Position numbers and translations under genes: made by a program
Assembly (NCBI GenBank): GCA_964246985.1
Contig: CAXTSE010000022.1
Span: forward strand, 1 to 51,761
Reading direction: 5' to 3'
Source: CAXTSE01 sp964246985
GTDB taxonomy: Bacteria; Actinomycetota; Actinomycetes; Actinomycetales; Microbacteriaceae
DNA length: 51,761 nt
Part shown: positions 23,961 through 31,320 of the stretch, one piece after another
How the letters are laid out: each line of letters starts with the position of its first letter
How positions within the stretch are numbered: position 1 is the first letter of the stretch
Notes under the pieces: generated by a model
Told to the model about the DNA's origin: nothing
Seen by the model: only the letters and a program-made list of their open reading frames with translations
Databases searched by the model: none

Positions 23961-25552
23961 GAGCGCGAGCCTTCCTGTACGCCAGACGCCTGCACCCCGG
24001 CGGATTCGAGGACGTCGATGTCGTCGGCGACGATGCCCTCCGAGGCGATCGAGGTGACGATCGCCTCGGCGGTGACGCCGGGTCCGTTGAGGATCTCGGC
24101 GATCTTGCGTCGATCCTTCATGACGAGGATACGGTCGCTGAGGCGCACGACCTCGTCGAGTTCCGAGGAGATGAAGACGATGGCGACGCCGTCGTCGGCG
24201 AGCGCGATGATGCGCTCCTGGATCTCGGCCTTGGCTCCGACGTCGATGCCGCGGGTCGGCTCGTCGAGGATCAGCAGGTCGGGATGCGTGGCCAGCCAGC
24301 GGCCGATCAGCACCTTCTGCTGATTGCCGCCCGAGAGGTTCTTGATCGGGCGGTTGGGGTCGGCCGGACGGATGTTGAGCTCGTCGATGTACTTCGTGAC
24401 GAGAGCGTCCTGGTCGCGCTTCTTGATCGGGCGGGCCCAGCCGCGCTTCGCCTGCACCGCGAGGATCAGATTCTCGCGGACACTCAGGTCGCGGATGATC
24501 CCCTCGTCGCGGCGGTTCTCGCTCGAGAACGCGACCTTCGACGCGAGCGCGGCGGCGGGGCTGCCGATGTCGGTCTTCGTCCCGCGGATCCAGACCGTGC
24601 CGCTGTCGGCCTTGTCGACGCCGTACAGCAGGCGCGCGAGCTCGGTGCGCCCCGATCCGAGCAGGCCGGCGAACCCGACGACCTCGCCGGCGCGCAGCTG
24701 GATGTCGGTGTTCTCGAAGGAGCCCTTGCGACCCAGCGCCTCGGCTCGGTACAGCGGATCGCCGGTGTGCTCGTGGTCGCGGCGTGCGCCCTGGGAGTCG
24801 AGCGACTTGAGGGTCGCGATGTCCTTGCCGATCATCTTCGAGATGAGGTCGGAGCGCGTGAGGTCGGGGGTGAGGTACTCGCCGACGTAGGCACCGTTGC
24901 GCAGCACCGTCAGGCGGTCGCTGATGGCGTAGACCTGGTCGAGGAAGTGCGAGACGAAGAGGATCGCGACACCCTGGTCGCGCAGGCGTCGCATGACGAC
25001 GAAGAGGTTCTCGACCTCGTAGGCGTCGAGGCTCGAGGTGGGCTCGTCGAGGATCAGCACCTTCGACTCGGCGACCATCGCGCGGCTGATCGCGACGAGC
25101 TGCTGCACGGCGAGCGAGAGCGTCGACAGCGTGCGGCGGGGATCGAGCTCGCCGAGGCCAAGCTTCTCGAGGGCCTCGGTGGCCGCACGGTGGGTGGCGC
25201 GCCAGTCGATGCCGAACGGACCGCGGACCTCGTGGCCGAGCATGACGTTCTCGCCGATGGTCAGGTTGGAGCAGAGGTTGACCTCTTGGTAGACGGTCGA
25301 GATGCCCGCGGCCTGCGCGTCGGCGGTGCCCGTGAGACGCCGCACCTCGCCGCCGATGACGATGTCGCCGGCGTCGATCCGGTACACGCCGGTGAGGGCC
25401 TTGATGAGCGTCGACTTGCCGGCGCCGTTCTCGCCCATCAGGGCGTGGATCTCGCCGGGGAAGAGGCGGAACTGCACCCGGTCGAGGGCCTTGACGCCGG
25501 GGAACGCGATCTCGATGTCCGTCATCTCGACCACAGGAGTTGTGTCGGTCAC
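23957..25552 (-). CDS. ytfR: Sugar ABC importer ATPase, YtfR-like (first of two)
   Basis: This 531-residue double-NBD ATPase has N-half Walker A GENGAGKSTLIKALTG, a variant signature LSLAVQQLVAISRAMV and Walker B VLILDEPTSSLD. The C half has a degenerate Walker A (GLLGSGRTELARLLYG), signature LSGGNQQKVLIGRWLA and Walker B LLILDEPTRGID. This is the standard RbsA/YtfR layout. The start chosen is GTG at 25550-25552 with GAAGG 7 bases upstream. It overlaps the YtfT-like gene by ATGA. A hairpin at 25606-25647 separates it from the binding-protein gene. A paralogous full-length ATPase is encoded at 26796-28385. Confidence 0.9.
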   Translation of the reverse strand: MTDTTPVVEMTDIEIAFPGVKALDRVQFRLFPGEIHALMGENGAGKSTLIKALTGVYRIDAGDIVIGGEVRRLTGTADAQAAGISTVYQEVNLCSNLTIGENVMLGHEVRGPFGIDWRATHRAATEALEKLGLGELDPRRTLSTLSLAVQQLVAISRAMVAESKVLILDEPTSSLDAYEVENLFVVMRRLRDQGVAILFVSHFLDQVYAISDRLTVLRNGAYVGEYLTPDLTRSDLISKMIGKDIATLKSLDSQGARRDHEHTGDPLYRAEALGRKGSFENTDIQLRAGEVVGFAGLLGSGRTELARLLYGVDKADSGTVWIRGTKTDIGSPAAALASKVAFSSENRRDEGIIRDLSVRENLILAVQAKRGWARPIKKRDQDALVTKYIDELNIRPADPNRPIKNLSGGNQQKVLIGRWLATHPDLLILDEPTRGIDVGAKAEIQERIIALADDGVAIVFISSELDEVVRLSDRILVMKDRRKIAEILNGPGVTAEAIVTSIASEGIVADDIDVLESAGVQASGVQEGSRS

Positions 25553-25605
25553 AGCTGCGCCTTCGGTGCGGATGCGCGTCGGGTGACGATGCGCATCAAA
25601 GGGGT

Positions 25606-25647
25606 GCAGGGCGGACACTCAACCACCACGATGAGTGCCCGCCCTGC
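25606..25647 (-). terminator. Hairpin between binding-protein and ATPase genes
   Basis: Arms at 25606-25621 and 25632-25647 (16 bases, one mismatch) enclose a 10-base loop, 18 bases past the stop of the binding-protein gene. Such intra-operon hairpins usually stabilise the binding-protein mRNA or partly terminate, so that more binding protein than channel is made. Confidence 0.7.
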
Positions 25648-25665
25648 TCGGTCAGGAAAGATTTC

Positions 25666-26664
25666 CTAGAACTCGCGCTCCGGAAGGATCTCCGCAGCGG
25701 CCTCGGGCGAATCGAACGTCGCGCTCGGCACGATGATGTACGAGTCGACCGAGTCTCCTGCGAGCACGCTGTTCACCACGTCGAGGGCTGTGTCGCCGAA
25801 CAGCGGGTTGTACTCGGCGACGAAGCTGAGCTTGCCGTCGGCCAGCGCCTGCAGGGCGTTCCGGGTGCCGTCGATGGTGGCGATCTTGACGTCGACACCG
25901 GGAACCAGCCCGGCCTCCTCGACAGCCTGGATCACGCCGAGGCCCATCTCGTCGTTCTGGGCGAAGACGAACTGGACGTCGTTGTTGTTGGCCTTGAGGA
26001 CGGTCTCGAAGACGCTCTTCGCCTCTTCGGTCGACCAGTTGGCCGTCTGCGCGCCGAGCTTGGTGAAGCCCGTGGCGCCGCCGATGACCTCGTCGAAGCC
26101 GTCGTTGCGCTCGTTGACCACCGAGACGCCGGCCGGACCCTCGAGCGTGAAGTAGTTCGCGCCGTCCGGGAACTCGGACGCGGCCCACTCGGCGACCGAC
26201 TTGCTGACCTCGATGTTGTCGGGCGCGATGCGCGTGACGTAGAGGTCGGTGTCGTTCGGCTCGATTCCGCGGTCGATCAGGATGACCGGGATCTCGGCCT
26301 CCTGAGCGCGCTGCAGCGACTCCTCCCAGCCCGAGCCCTCGGTGGCCGAGAGCAGGATGACGTCGACGCCCTCGTCGACGAACGACGTGAACGCGTCGAT
26401 CTGCGACTTCTGGTCGAGGTTGGTGGCGGGAGCGTACTTCAACTCGAAGCCGGCCTCCTCGGTGAAGGTCGCCTGCATGTTGGCCTCGTTGGCCTGACGC
26501 CATGCGCCCTCCGGGCCGACGGCGACGAAGCCGACGGTCGTGAGGTCGTCGCCGCCACCGTCACCGGTGCCGCCGTTGTCTGTCGCGCATCCGGCCAGGC
26601 CCAGGGCCAGGACTCCGGCTGTGGCCACGGCCACTGCACGGGCGATTCGCCTCTTCGTGGACAT
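25666..26664 (-). CDS. ytfQ: Sugar-binding lipoprotein, YtfQ-like
   Basis: This 332-residue periplasmic-binding protein has a signal peptide with lipobox GLAGC (C26) and an RbsB-type fold (Peripla_BP_4). TTVGFVAVGPEGAWRQANEA and ILIDRGIEPNDTDLYVTRIAPDN are distinctive of YtfQ-like galactofuranose binders, and VQFVFAQNDEMGLGVIQAVEEAG is the usual hinge segment. The ATG at 26662-26664 follows GGAGGAGATCT; MPAISRRRS upstream in frame is a less likely start. A TGTTACCGGGAACA operator lies about 110 bases upstream. The nearby secreted GH43 enzymes suggest the ligand is L-arabinofuranose or a similar furanose rather than galactofuranose (inference). Confidence 0.9.
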   Translation of the reverse strand: MSTKRRIARAVAVATAGVLALGLAGCATDNGGTGDGGGDDLTTVGFVAVGPEGAWRQANEANMQATFTEEAGFELKYAPATNLDQKSQIDAFTSFVDEGVDVILLSATEGSGWEESLQRAQEAEIPVILIDRGIEPNDTDLYVTRIAPDNIEVSKSVAEWAASEFPDGANYFTLEGPAGVSVVNERNDGFDEVIGGATGFTKLGAQTANWSTEEAKSVFETVLKANNNDVQFVFAQNDEMGLGVIQAVEEAGLVPGVDVKIATIDGTRNALQALADGKLSFVAEYNPLFGDTALDVVNSVLAGDSVDSYIIVPSATFDSPEAAAEILPEREF

Positions 26665-26772
26665 AGATCTCCTCCTCGAGATCGCGGGCATGACGAATCA
26701 GCCCGACGGGTAGCCGCGCACCATTGCGCACGGCGGGTGATTGCAGGCTCAAACCGGGGGTGTGGCCTGGTC

Positions 26773-26792
26773 GAATGTTACCGGGAACATTC
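26773..26792. promoter_or_regulatory. LacI-type operator before the binding-protein gene
   Basis: GAATGTTACCGGGAACATTC has perfect 7-base arms. Its core TGTTACCGGGAACA differs by one base from the TGTTACCGGTAACA palindrome before the GH43 gene at 33842-36829. It lies between the stop of the second ATPase (26796) and the binding-protein gene, implying a separate regulated promoter here. Confidence 0.7.
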
Positions 26793-26795
26793 CCG

Positions 26796-28385
26796 TCAAC
26801 GCAAGGAGTTCGCCTCCGAGATCGACGCGTCGTCGTCGTCATCGTCGGAATCGGCCGCGATGAGCTCGACGATGGAGTCCACGTTGAGAGCCGGCCCGTT
26901 GCTGACCTCGCCGATCTTGTGGCGGTCCTTCATGACCACGATGCGATCGCTGACGCGCACCACCTCTTCGAGCTCCGACGAGATGAAGACCACCGCGACG
27001 CCGTCCCGGGCGAGCTGGTGGACGCGGGCCTGGATGCTCACCTTCGCCGCGACGTCGACGCCGCGCGTGGGCTCATCGAGGATCAGCAGCCGCGGCCGGG
27101 TCGCCAGCAGCCGCGCGAGGAGGACCTTCTGCTGGTTCCCTCCGGACAGCGACCAGACCGGGGCGTCCGGGTCGGCGGGCACGATGCCGAGGGTCTCGAT
27201 GTAGTGGTCGACCAGGTCCTCGCGCTCCGACCGGGACAACGGGCGCGACCACCCCCGGACGGCCTGCAGTGCCAGGACGATGTTCTGACGGATGGAGAGC
27301 TCGCCGATGACGCCCTCGACCCTGCGGCTCTCGGTCGAGAACGCGATCCGCTGAGTCAGCGCGGCCGACGGCGATGCGATCGCCACCGGCTTCTCGCGCA
27401 GCCAGATGCGACCCGAGTCGATGCGCTCGATCCCGGCCACCATGCGCGCGAGCTCCGTGCGCCCCGAGCCGCGCAGGCCCGCGAACCCGACGATCTCGCC
27501 CGCGTGCAGGTCGAGGTCGGTCGGTGCCAGCACGCCGCGGCGACCGATCCGCGTCGCGCGGTAGAGCGGGGGGCCTGTCGGATCGACGCGGTGCGCCCGG
27601 CGATCCGATCCGATCGCCTTGAGCGTGGCCAGATCCTTGCCGATCATGAGCGAGATCAGCTCGGCGCGGTCGAGCTCTCGGGTGAGATAGGTGCCGACGT
27701 TCCGACCGTCCCGCAGCACCGTCATGCGGTCGCTGATGGCGTAGACCTGCTCGAGGAAGTGCGACACGAAGAGGATCGCGACCCCCTGATCGCGCAGCCT
27801 GCGGATGACGGAGAAGAGCCTCATGACCTCGGCGTCCTCGAGGCTCGAGGTCGGCTCGTCGAGCACCAGGACCTTCGGATGCGTCACCGTCGCGCGCGCG
27901 ATCGCCACGAGCTGCTGAAGCGGAAGCGAGAGCGTGTGCAGAGGACGGCGGGTGTCGAGGTCGGTCTCCCCGAGGTCGGCCAGCGTCGCCGCCGCCTGCG
28001 CGTGGGTCGTCGTCCAGTCGATCCCCCAGCGGCCACGGGCCTCGTGCCCGAGCATGACGTTCTCGCCGATGCTGAGGTTCGAGCAGAGCTGGGTGTCCTG
28101 GTAGGCGACGGCCACGCCGGCCGCGCTCGCCTCCGCCGGCCCGGCGAAGCGGCTCGCGACACCGCCCACCCGGATGTCCCCGCTCTCGGCCTGGTACACA
28201 CCGGTCAGGGTCTTGATGAGCGAGGACTTGCCGGCGCCGTTGCCGCCCATGACGGCGTGCACCTCGCCGGGGAACAGGGTGAGATCGACGTCGTCGAGGG
28301 CCGTGACGCCGGGGAACCGCACGGTGATGCCCGACATCTGCACGACGGCTCGCCGACTGTCGAAGTCGGTGATCAGGTCGGTCAT
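26796..28385 (-). CDS. Sugar ABC importer ATPase, YtfR-like (second, paralogous)
   Basis: This 529-residue double-NBD ATPase is closely related to the one at 23957-25552. Its N half has GGNGAGKSSLIKTLTG, LSLPLQQLVAIARATV and VLVLDEPTSSLED. Its C half has GLRGSGRTELARMVAG, LSGGNQQKVLLARLLA and LLILDEPTRGVD. All motifs look intact, so it is not a decayed copy. The ATG at 28383-28385 has GAGGAGC upstream. It sits between the LacI regulator and the binding-protein gene and has no permeases of its own, so it may serve the same channel under other conditions or a channel encoded elsewhere. Confidence 0.88.
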   Translation of the reverse strand: MTDLITDFDSRRAVVQMSGITVRFPGVTALDDVDLTLFPGEVHAVMGGNGAGKSSLIKTLTGVYQAESGDIRVGGVASRFAGPAEASAAGVAVAYQDTQLCSNLSIGENVMLGHEARGRWGIDWTTTHAQAAATLADLGETDLDTRRPLHTLSLPLQQLVAIARATVTHPKVLVLDEPTSSLEDAEVMRLFSVIRRLRDQGVAILFVSHFLEQVYAISDRMTVLRDGRNVGTYLTRELDRAELISLMIGKDLATLKAIGSDRRAHRVDPTGPPLYRATRIGRRGVLAPTDLDLHAGEIVGFAGLRGSGRTELARMVAGIERIDSGRIWLREKPVAIASPSAALTQRIAFSTESRRVEGVIGELSIRQNIVLALQAVRGWSRPLSRSEREDLVDHYIETLGIVPADPDAPVWSLSGGNQQKVLLARLLATRPRLLILDEPTRGVDVAAKVSIQARVHQLARDGVAVVFISSELEEVVRVSDRIVVMKDRHKIGEVSNGPALNVDSIVELIAADSDDDDDDASISEANSLR

Positions 28386-28420
28386 TCTGCTCCTCGTCGA
28401 ACAGTGCGGGCGGGTGCTTC

Positions 28421-29452
28421 TCAGGAGGGACGGGGTGGGGCGGAGGAGTCGCGCACGATGAGCTCGACCGGGATCCGGGTGTTCTGGGGGATCTCGCTGC
28501 CTTCGATCGAGGCCCGCAGGACCTCGACCGCCCTGACCCCGAGGGCGTGGAAGTCCTGGCGCACCGTCGTCAGCGGAGGGAGGAAATGCCGGGCGACCGG
28601 CAGATCGTCGAACCCGACGACACTGACATCCTGGGGGACTCTGATGCCGTTGTCGTGGAATCCGTGGATGACTCCCAGGGCCATCTCGTCGTTGGAGACG
28701 AACATCGCGGTGTACTCCGGCACGTGCTCGACGCTGCGGGCGAAGTCGTAGCCGAAATCCGCCGTCCAGTCGCCGATCACGATCGGACGCTCGCGCACGC
28801 CCCACTTCTTGGCGCGGGAATGGAACGCCCGCTCCCGGCCGCGCGCGTCGAGCCAGTCCAGAGGTCCGGAGACGTGCAGGATGTCGCGGTGACCGAGCTC
28901 TGCGAGATGGTCGACGACCAGCTTGGCTCCCGCTGCCTGGTCGACGGAGACGGTGAGGAACACCGGATCCTTCTCCGCCTTCACGACGAGCACCGGGACC
29001 GGCACGGTCAGCTTCCGCAGCGCCATCACCGACGACGAACGCGGCGCGATCACGCAGATCGCGTCGACGCCCTGCGCGGTGAGCCGCTGGACCGCCTCGT
29101 GCGGCGAGATCTGGTCGCCGTCCCGCAGGGCGAGAGACGAGACCGAGTACCCGAGCTCGCGCGCCGCGTACTCGATCGCCCGCACCGTGCTGCTCGGACC
29201 GAATTCGACAGCGCTCTCGACGATCACGCCGATGCGGCGTGTCCGTCGGGTCGACAGGGTGCGGGCCGCGCTGTTGGGCCGGTACCCCAGCTCCTCGATC
29301 ACCTCGAGCACGCGTGTGCGGGTGGTCTCCCGGATGTTCGGGTGCCCGTTGAGCACCCGCGAGACGGTCATGTGCGAGACGCCCGCCAGCGAGGCCACCT
29401 GCCGGATGTTCGGCTCCTGGCTCGCGCTCGGGGTCACCTGATCTCCGCCCAT
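28421..29452 (-). CDS. LacI-family transcriptional regulator
   Basis: This 343-residue repressor has an N-terminal HTH (NIRQVASLAGVSHMTVSRVL), a hinge helix near NSAARTLSTRRTRRIG, and a sugar-binding type core with SVDQAAGAKLVVDHLAELGH and VPQDVSVVGFDDLPVARHFL. The ATG at 29450-29452 was chosen. GTG at 29437 with GGAG 5 bases upstream would remove five residues and is equally possible; GTG at 29467 would add five. It probably binds the TGTTACCGG(T/G)AACA sites at 36958 and 26773 and is released by a sugar from arabinan or arabinoxylan. The second ATPase gene follows 35 bases later. Confidence 0.9.
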   Translation of the reverse strand: MGGDQVTPSASQEPNIRQVASLAGVSHMTVSRVLNGHPNIRETTRTRVLEVIEELGYRPNSAARTLSTRRTRRIGVIVESAVEFGPSSTVRAIEYAARELGYSVSSLALRDGDQISPHEAVQRLTAQGVDAICVIAPRSSSVMALRKLTVPVPVLVVKAEKDPVFLTVSVDQAAGAKLVVDHLAELGHRDILHVSGPLDWLDARGRERAFHSRAKKWGVRERPIVIGDWTADFGYDFARSVEHVPEYTAMFVSNDEMALGVIHGFHDNGIRVPQDVSVVGFDDLPVARHFLPPLTTVRQDFHALGVRAVEVLRASIEGSEIPQNTRIPVELIVRDSSAPPRPS

Positions 29453-29498
29453 CGTCGTCGGCCTCACCGACAGAAGATGATCAGCATATCGACGCGCC

Positions 29499-30539
29499 TC
29501 ACCGACTCGTGGCGAGTGCCTCGCGTCGACCCGCCTCGCGGGCCTCGGCGAGCCGGCGCTCGGTCGTCGCGCGGCGCCGGCGCCCGTTCCACAGCAGCCC
29601 GGCGATGATCAGCGCCACGCCGAGCAGCACGACGAGCTGCGGCCAGGGCACGGCCCAGACCACGACCTCCGTCGTCACCGGGTCGATCGTCTGCGTCGAC
29701 CCGTCGAGCTGGATCACGTCGGGCTGGAGCGCGACCGTCACCGTCACCGGGCCCAGCGGCCAGATCGACCCCAGCCGCAGGTCGGTCGACCGCACGTCAC
29801 CCGGCAGGAACTGCTCGGGCACCTCGCGCCCGTCGGTGACGCGCTCCCCGGCTGCGACGGCCTCGCCGGACACCGCCAGGCGCACGTTGCCGGAGTTGAC
29901 CGCGGTGTACGACACGTCGATCCGACCCGGTTCGAAGGGATTCCACGAGGTGGCATAGCGGACGTCGAGGTCGGCCACCTCCAGGGAGGGCGCGACCACG
30001 CCGGTCACCCGCGTCATGACACGGAAGCCGACCCGGCTCTCGACCCCGAGCTGGGTGCCGTCCTCGGCGACGCTGGTCGACACGATCGACGCCGCGATGC
30101 CGGCGGCGTGATCGCCCGGTGTCGCGTTGTCGGGAACGTTGACGACGAACGGCACGATGGCCTGCTCCCCCGCCGGCACGGTGACGGAGTCGACCACGTC
30201 GATCCACGTACCGGCGTCGACCGACACCTCGTCCGAGTTCAGCATGTTGAAGCGTCCCGTGCCGGTGAAGTAGCCGTCGGCCGCCGTGAGGGCGAACGTC
30301 ACCTCGACGTCGCCGAGGTTGCTCACCATGAGGTGATCCGACCGGGACCCGCCCGGATCGATCTCGGCCTCGACCCACGATCGACCGTCGTCGCCGACGC
30401 CGTCGGACGGGCTGACGGCCCAGCTGACCGGGCCATCGACGGCGGCCGCCGTCTGGGCTCCCGCCAGCGGGGCGATGCCGGCGATGGCCACGGCGAGAGC
30501 CGCCGACGCCGCTCGCGCGATCTTCTCGTGCAGGTTCAC
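29499..30539 (-). CDS. DUF916-like secreted, membrane-anchored surface protein
   Basis: This 346-residue protein has a signal peptide (AALAVAIAGIAPLAGAQTAAA), an extracellular beta-rich region with the DUF916 start pattern (VSWAVSPSDGVGDDGRSWVE, then DHLMVSNLGDVEVTFALTA and VVDSVTVPAGEQAIVPFVV), and a C-terminal TM (PWPQLVVLLGVALIIAGLLW) with a basic cytoplasmic tail. In Firmicutes such proteins partner WxL surface proteins on peptidoglycan, and the gene just upstream encodes a WxL-like protein. The start is GTG at 30537-30539 with AAGGAG 7-8 bases upstream. Location next to GH43 genes suggests a surface complex that holds polysaccharide or enzymes (inference). Confidence 0.75.
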   Translation of the reverse strand: MNLHEKIARAASAALAVAIAGIAPLAGAQTAAAVDGPVSWAVSPSDGVGDDGRSWVEAEIDPGGSRSDHLMVSNLGDVEVTFALTAADGYFTGTGRFNMLNSDEVSVDAGTWIDVVDSVTVPAGEQAIVPFVVNVPDNATPGDHAAGIAASIVSTSVAEDGTQLGVESRVGFRVMTRVTGVVAPSLEVADLDVRYATSWNPFEPGRIDVSYTAVNSGNVRLAVSGEAVAAGERVTDGREVPEQFLPGDVRSTDLRLGSIWPLGPVTVTVALQPDVIQLDGSTQTIDPVTTEVVVWAVPWPQLVVLLGVALIIAGLLWNGRRRRATTERRLAEAREAGRREALATSR

Positions 30540-30564
30540 GGGGGTGCTCCTTCCAGGACCGCAG

Positions 30565-30595
30565 CCGTGGCCGCGGCGGGGTGCCGCGGCCACGG
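30565..30595 (-). terminator. Perfect 13-bp stem hairpin
   Basis: CCGTGGCCGCGGC at 30565-30577 pairs with 30583-30595 around a 5-base loop, 15 bases past the stop of the WxL-like gene and just ahead of the ribosome site of the DUF916-like gene. It is a terminator or attenuator that would lower expression of the anchored partner relative to the secreted one. Confidence 0.75.
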
Positions 30596-30609
30596 TCTGG
30601 GGCCGGGTG

Positions 30610-31230
30610 CTACTCGAACAGGGACAGGGTCAACCGGGCGACGTAGTTGCCCGGCTGGACCGTCACCGGCGTACGCAGGAACAGGTCGGCGGACGCGGTC
30701 CACTGGCCCTCCCCCGCAATGGCCTCGGAATCGGCCGCGATGGCCAGCAGCTCCTGATCGACCAGGCCCACCGCATCCGCACCCTCATCGAGGACGGTGT
30801 CGACCTGATCGCCCGCGGCCACCAGTCCCGACTCGCCGCCGTCGAGCAGCTTCGGGGTCCACCCGAGGTAGCTCGCGTCGATCGACTGGCCGTTGTCGCC
30901 GATGAAGTCGGTCGACGAGCCCACGACGTACCAGGCCGCGCCGTCCGCGATCTCCTCGGCGGTGCGGGTGTCCGTCACCGTGACCGTCGGCAGCTCGCCG
31001 AGGAACTGCCGCACCGTGTCGGTGGATCCCTCTTCGACGAGGGTCGTCGACGACGACTCGACGGTCAGCGCCAGGACGCCGGGCTCGACCAGCGGGGCGA
31101 TCGAGACTCCGACCTCGACCTGGTCGGTGCCGAGCTCGTCATCCGCGAACGCCGCTCCCGCGACACCGACCAGCAGCACCGCGCCGACCGCTACTGCGGC
31201 GCCGCGGAGTACTCCAACATGCTTGTTCAT
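30610..31230 (-). CDS. WxL-like secreted surface protein
   Basis: This 206-residue secreted protein starts with a signal peptide (GAAVAVGAVLLVGVAGAAFA). The mature part begins DDELGTDQVEVGVSIAPLVE, shows VTVTDTRTAEEIADGAAWYV in the middle, and ends QPGNYVARLTLSLFE, a pattern shared with C-terminal WxL-type domains. A strict Trp-x-Leu motif is not present; WTPKLL and WTASADLFL stand in similar places. The ATG at 31228-31230 has GAAGGAGAAGC upstream. It is probably a cell-wall-associated partner of the DUF916-like protein encoded next. Hairpins on both sides (31284-31313 and 30565-30595) set its transcription apart. Confidence 0.7.
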   Translation of the reverse strand: MNKHVGVLRGAAVAVGAVLLVGVAGAAFADDELGTDQVEVGVSIAPLVEPGVLALTVESSSTTLVEEGSTDTVRQFLGELPTVTVTDTRTAEEIADGAAWYVVGSSTDFIGDNGQSIDASYLGWTPKLLDGGESGLVAAGDQVDTVLDEGADAVGLVDQELLAIAADSEAIAGEGQWTASADLFLRTPVTVQPGNYVARLTLSLFE

Positions 31231-31283
31231 TGCTTCTCCTTCGAAGACTGCGGGTCCGACGGGTGCCGGACCGGTTGGGGGAA

Positions 31284-31313
31284 GGGGTGGCCCGCCCGAG
31301 GACGGGCCACCCC
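31284..31313 (-). terminator. Perfect 11-bp stem hairpin terminator
   Basis: GGGGTGGCCCG at 31284-31294 pairs with CGGGCCACCCC at 31303-31313 around an 8-base loop, 7 bases past the stop of the GH43 gene at 31321. Confidence 0.8.
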
Positions 31314-31320
31314 GGATCAC

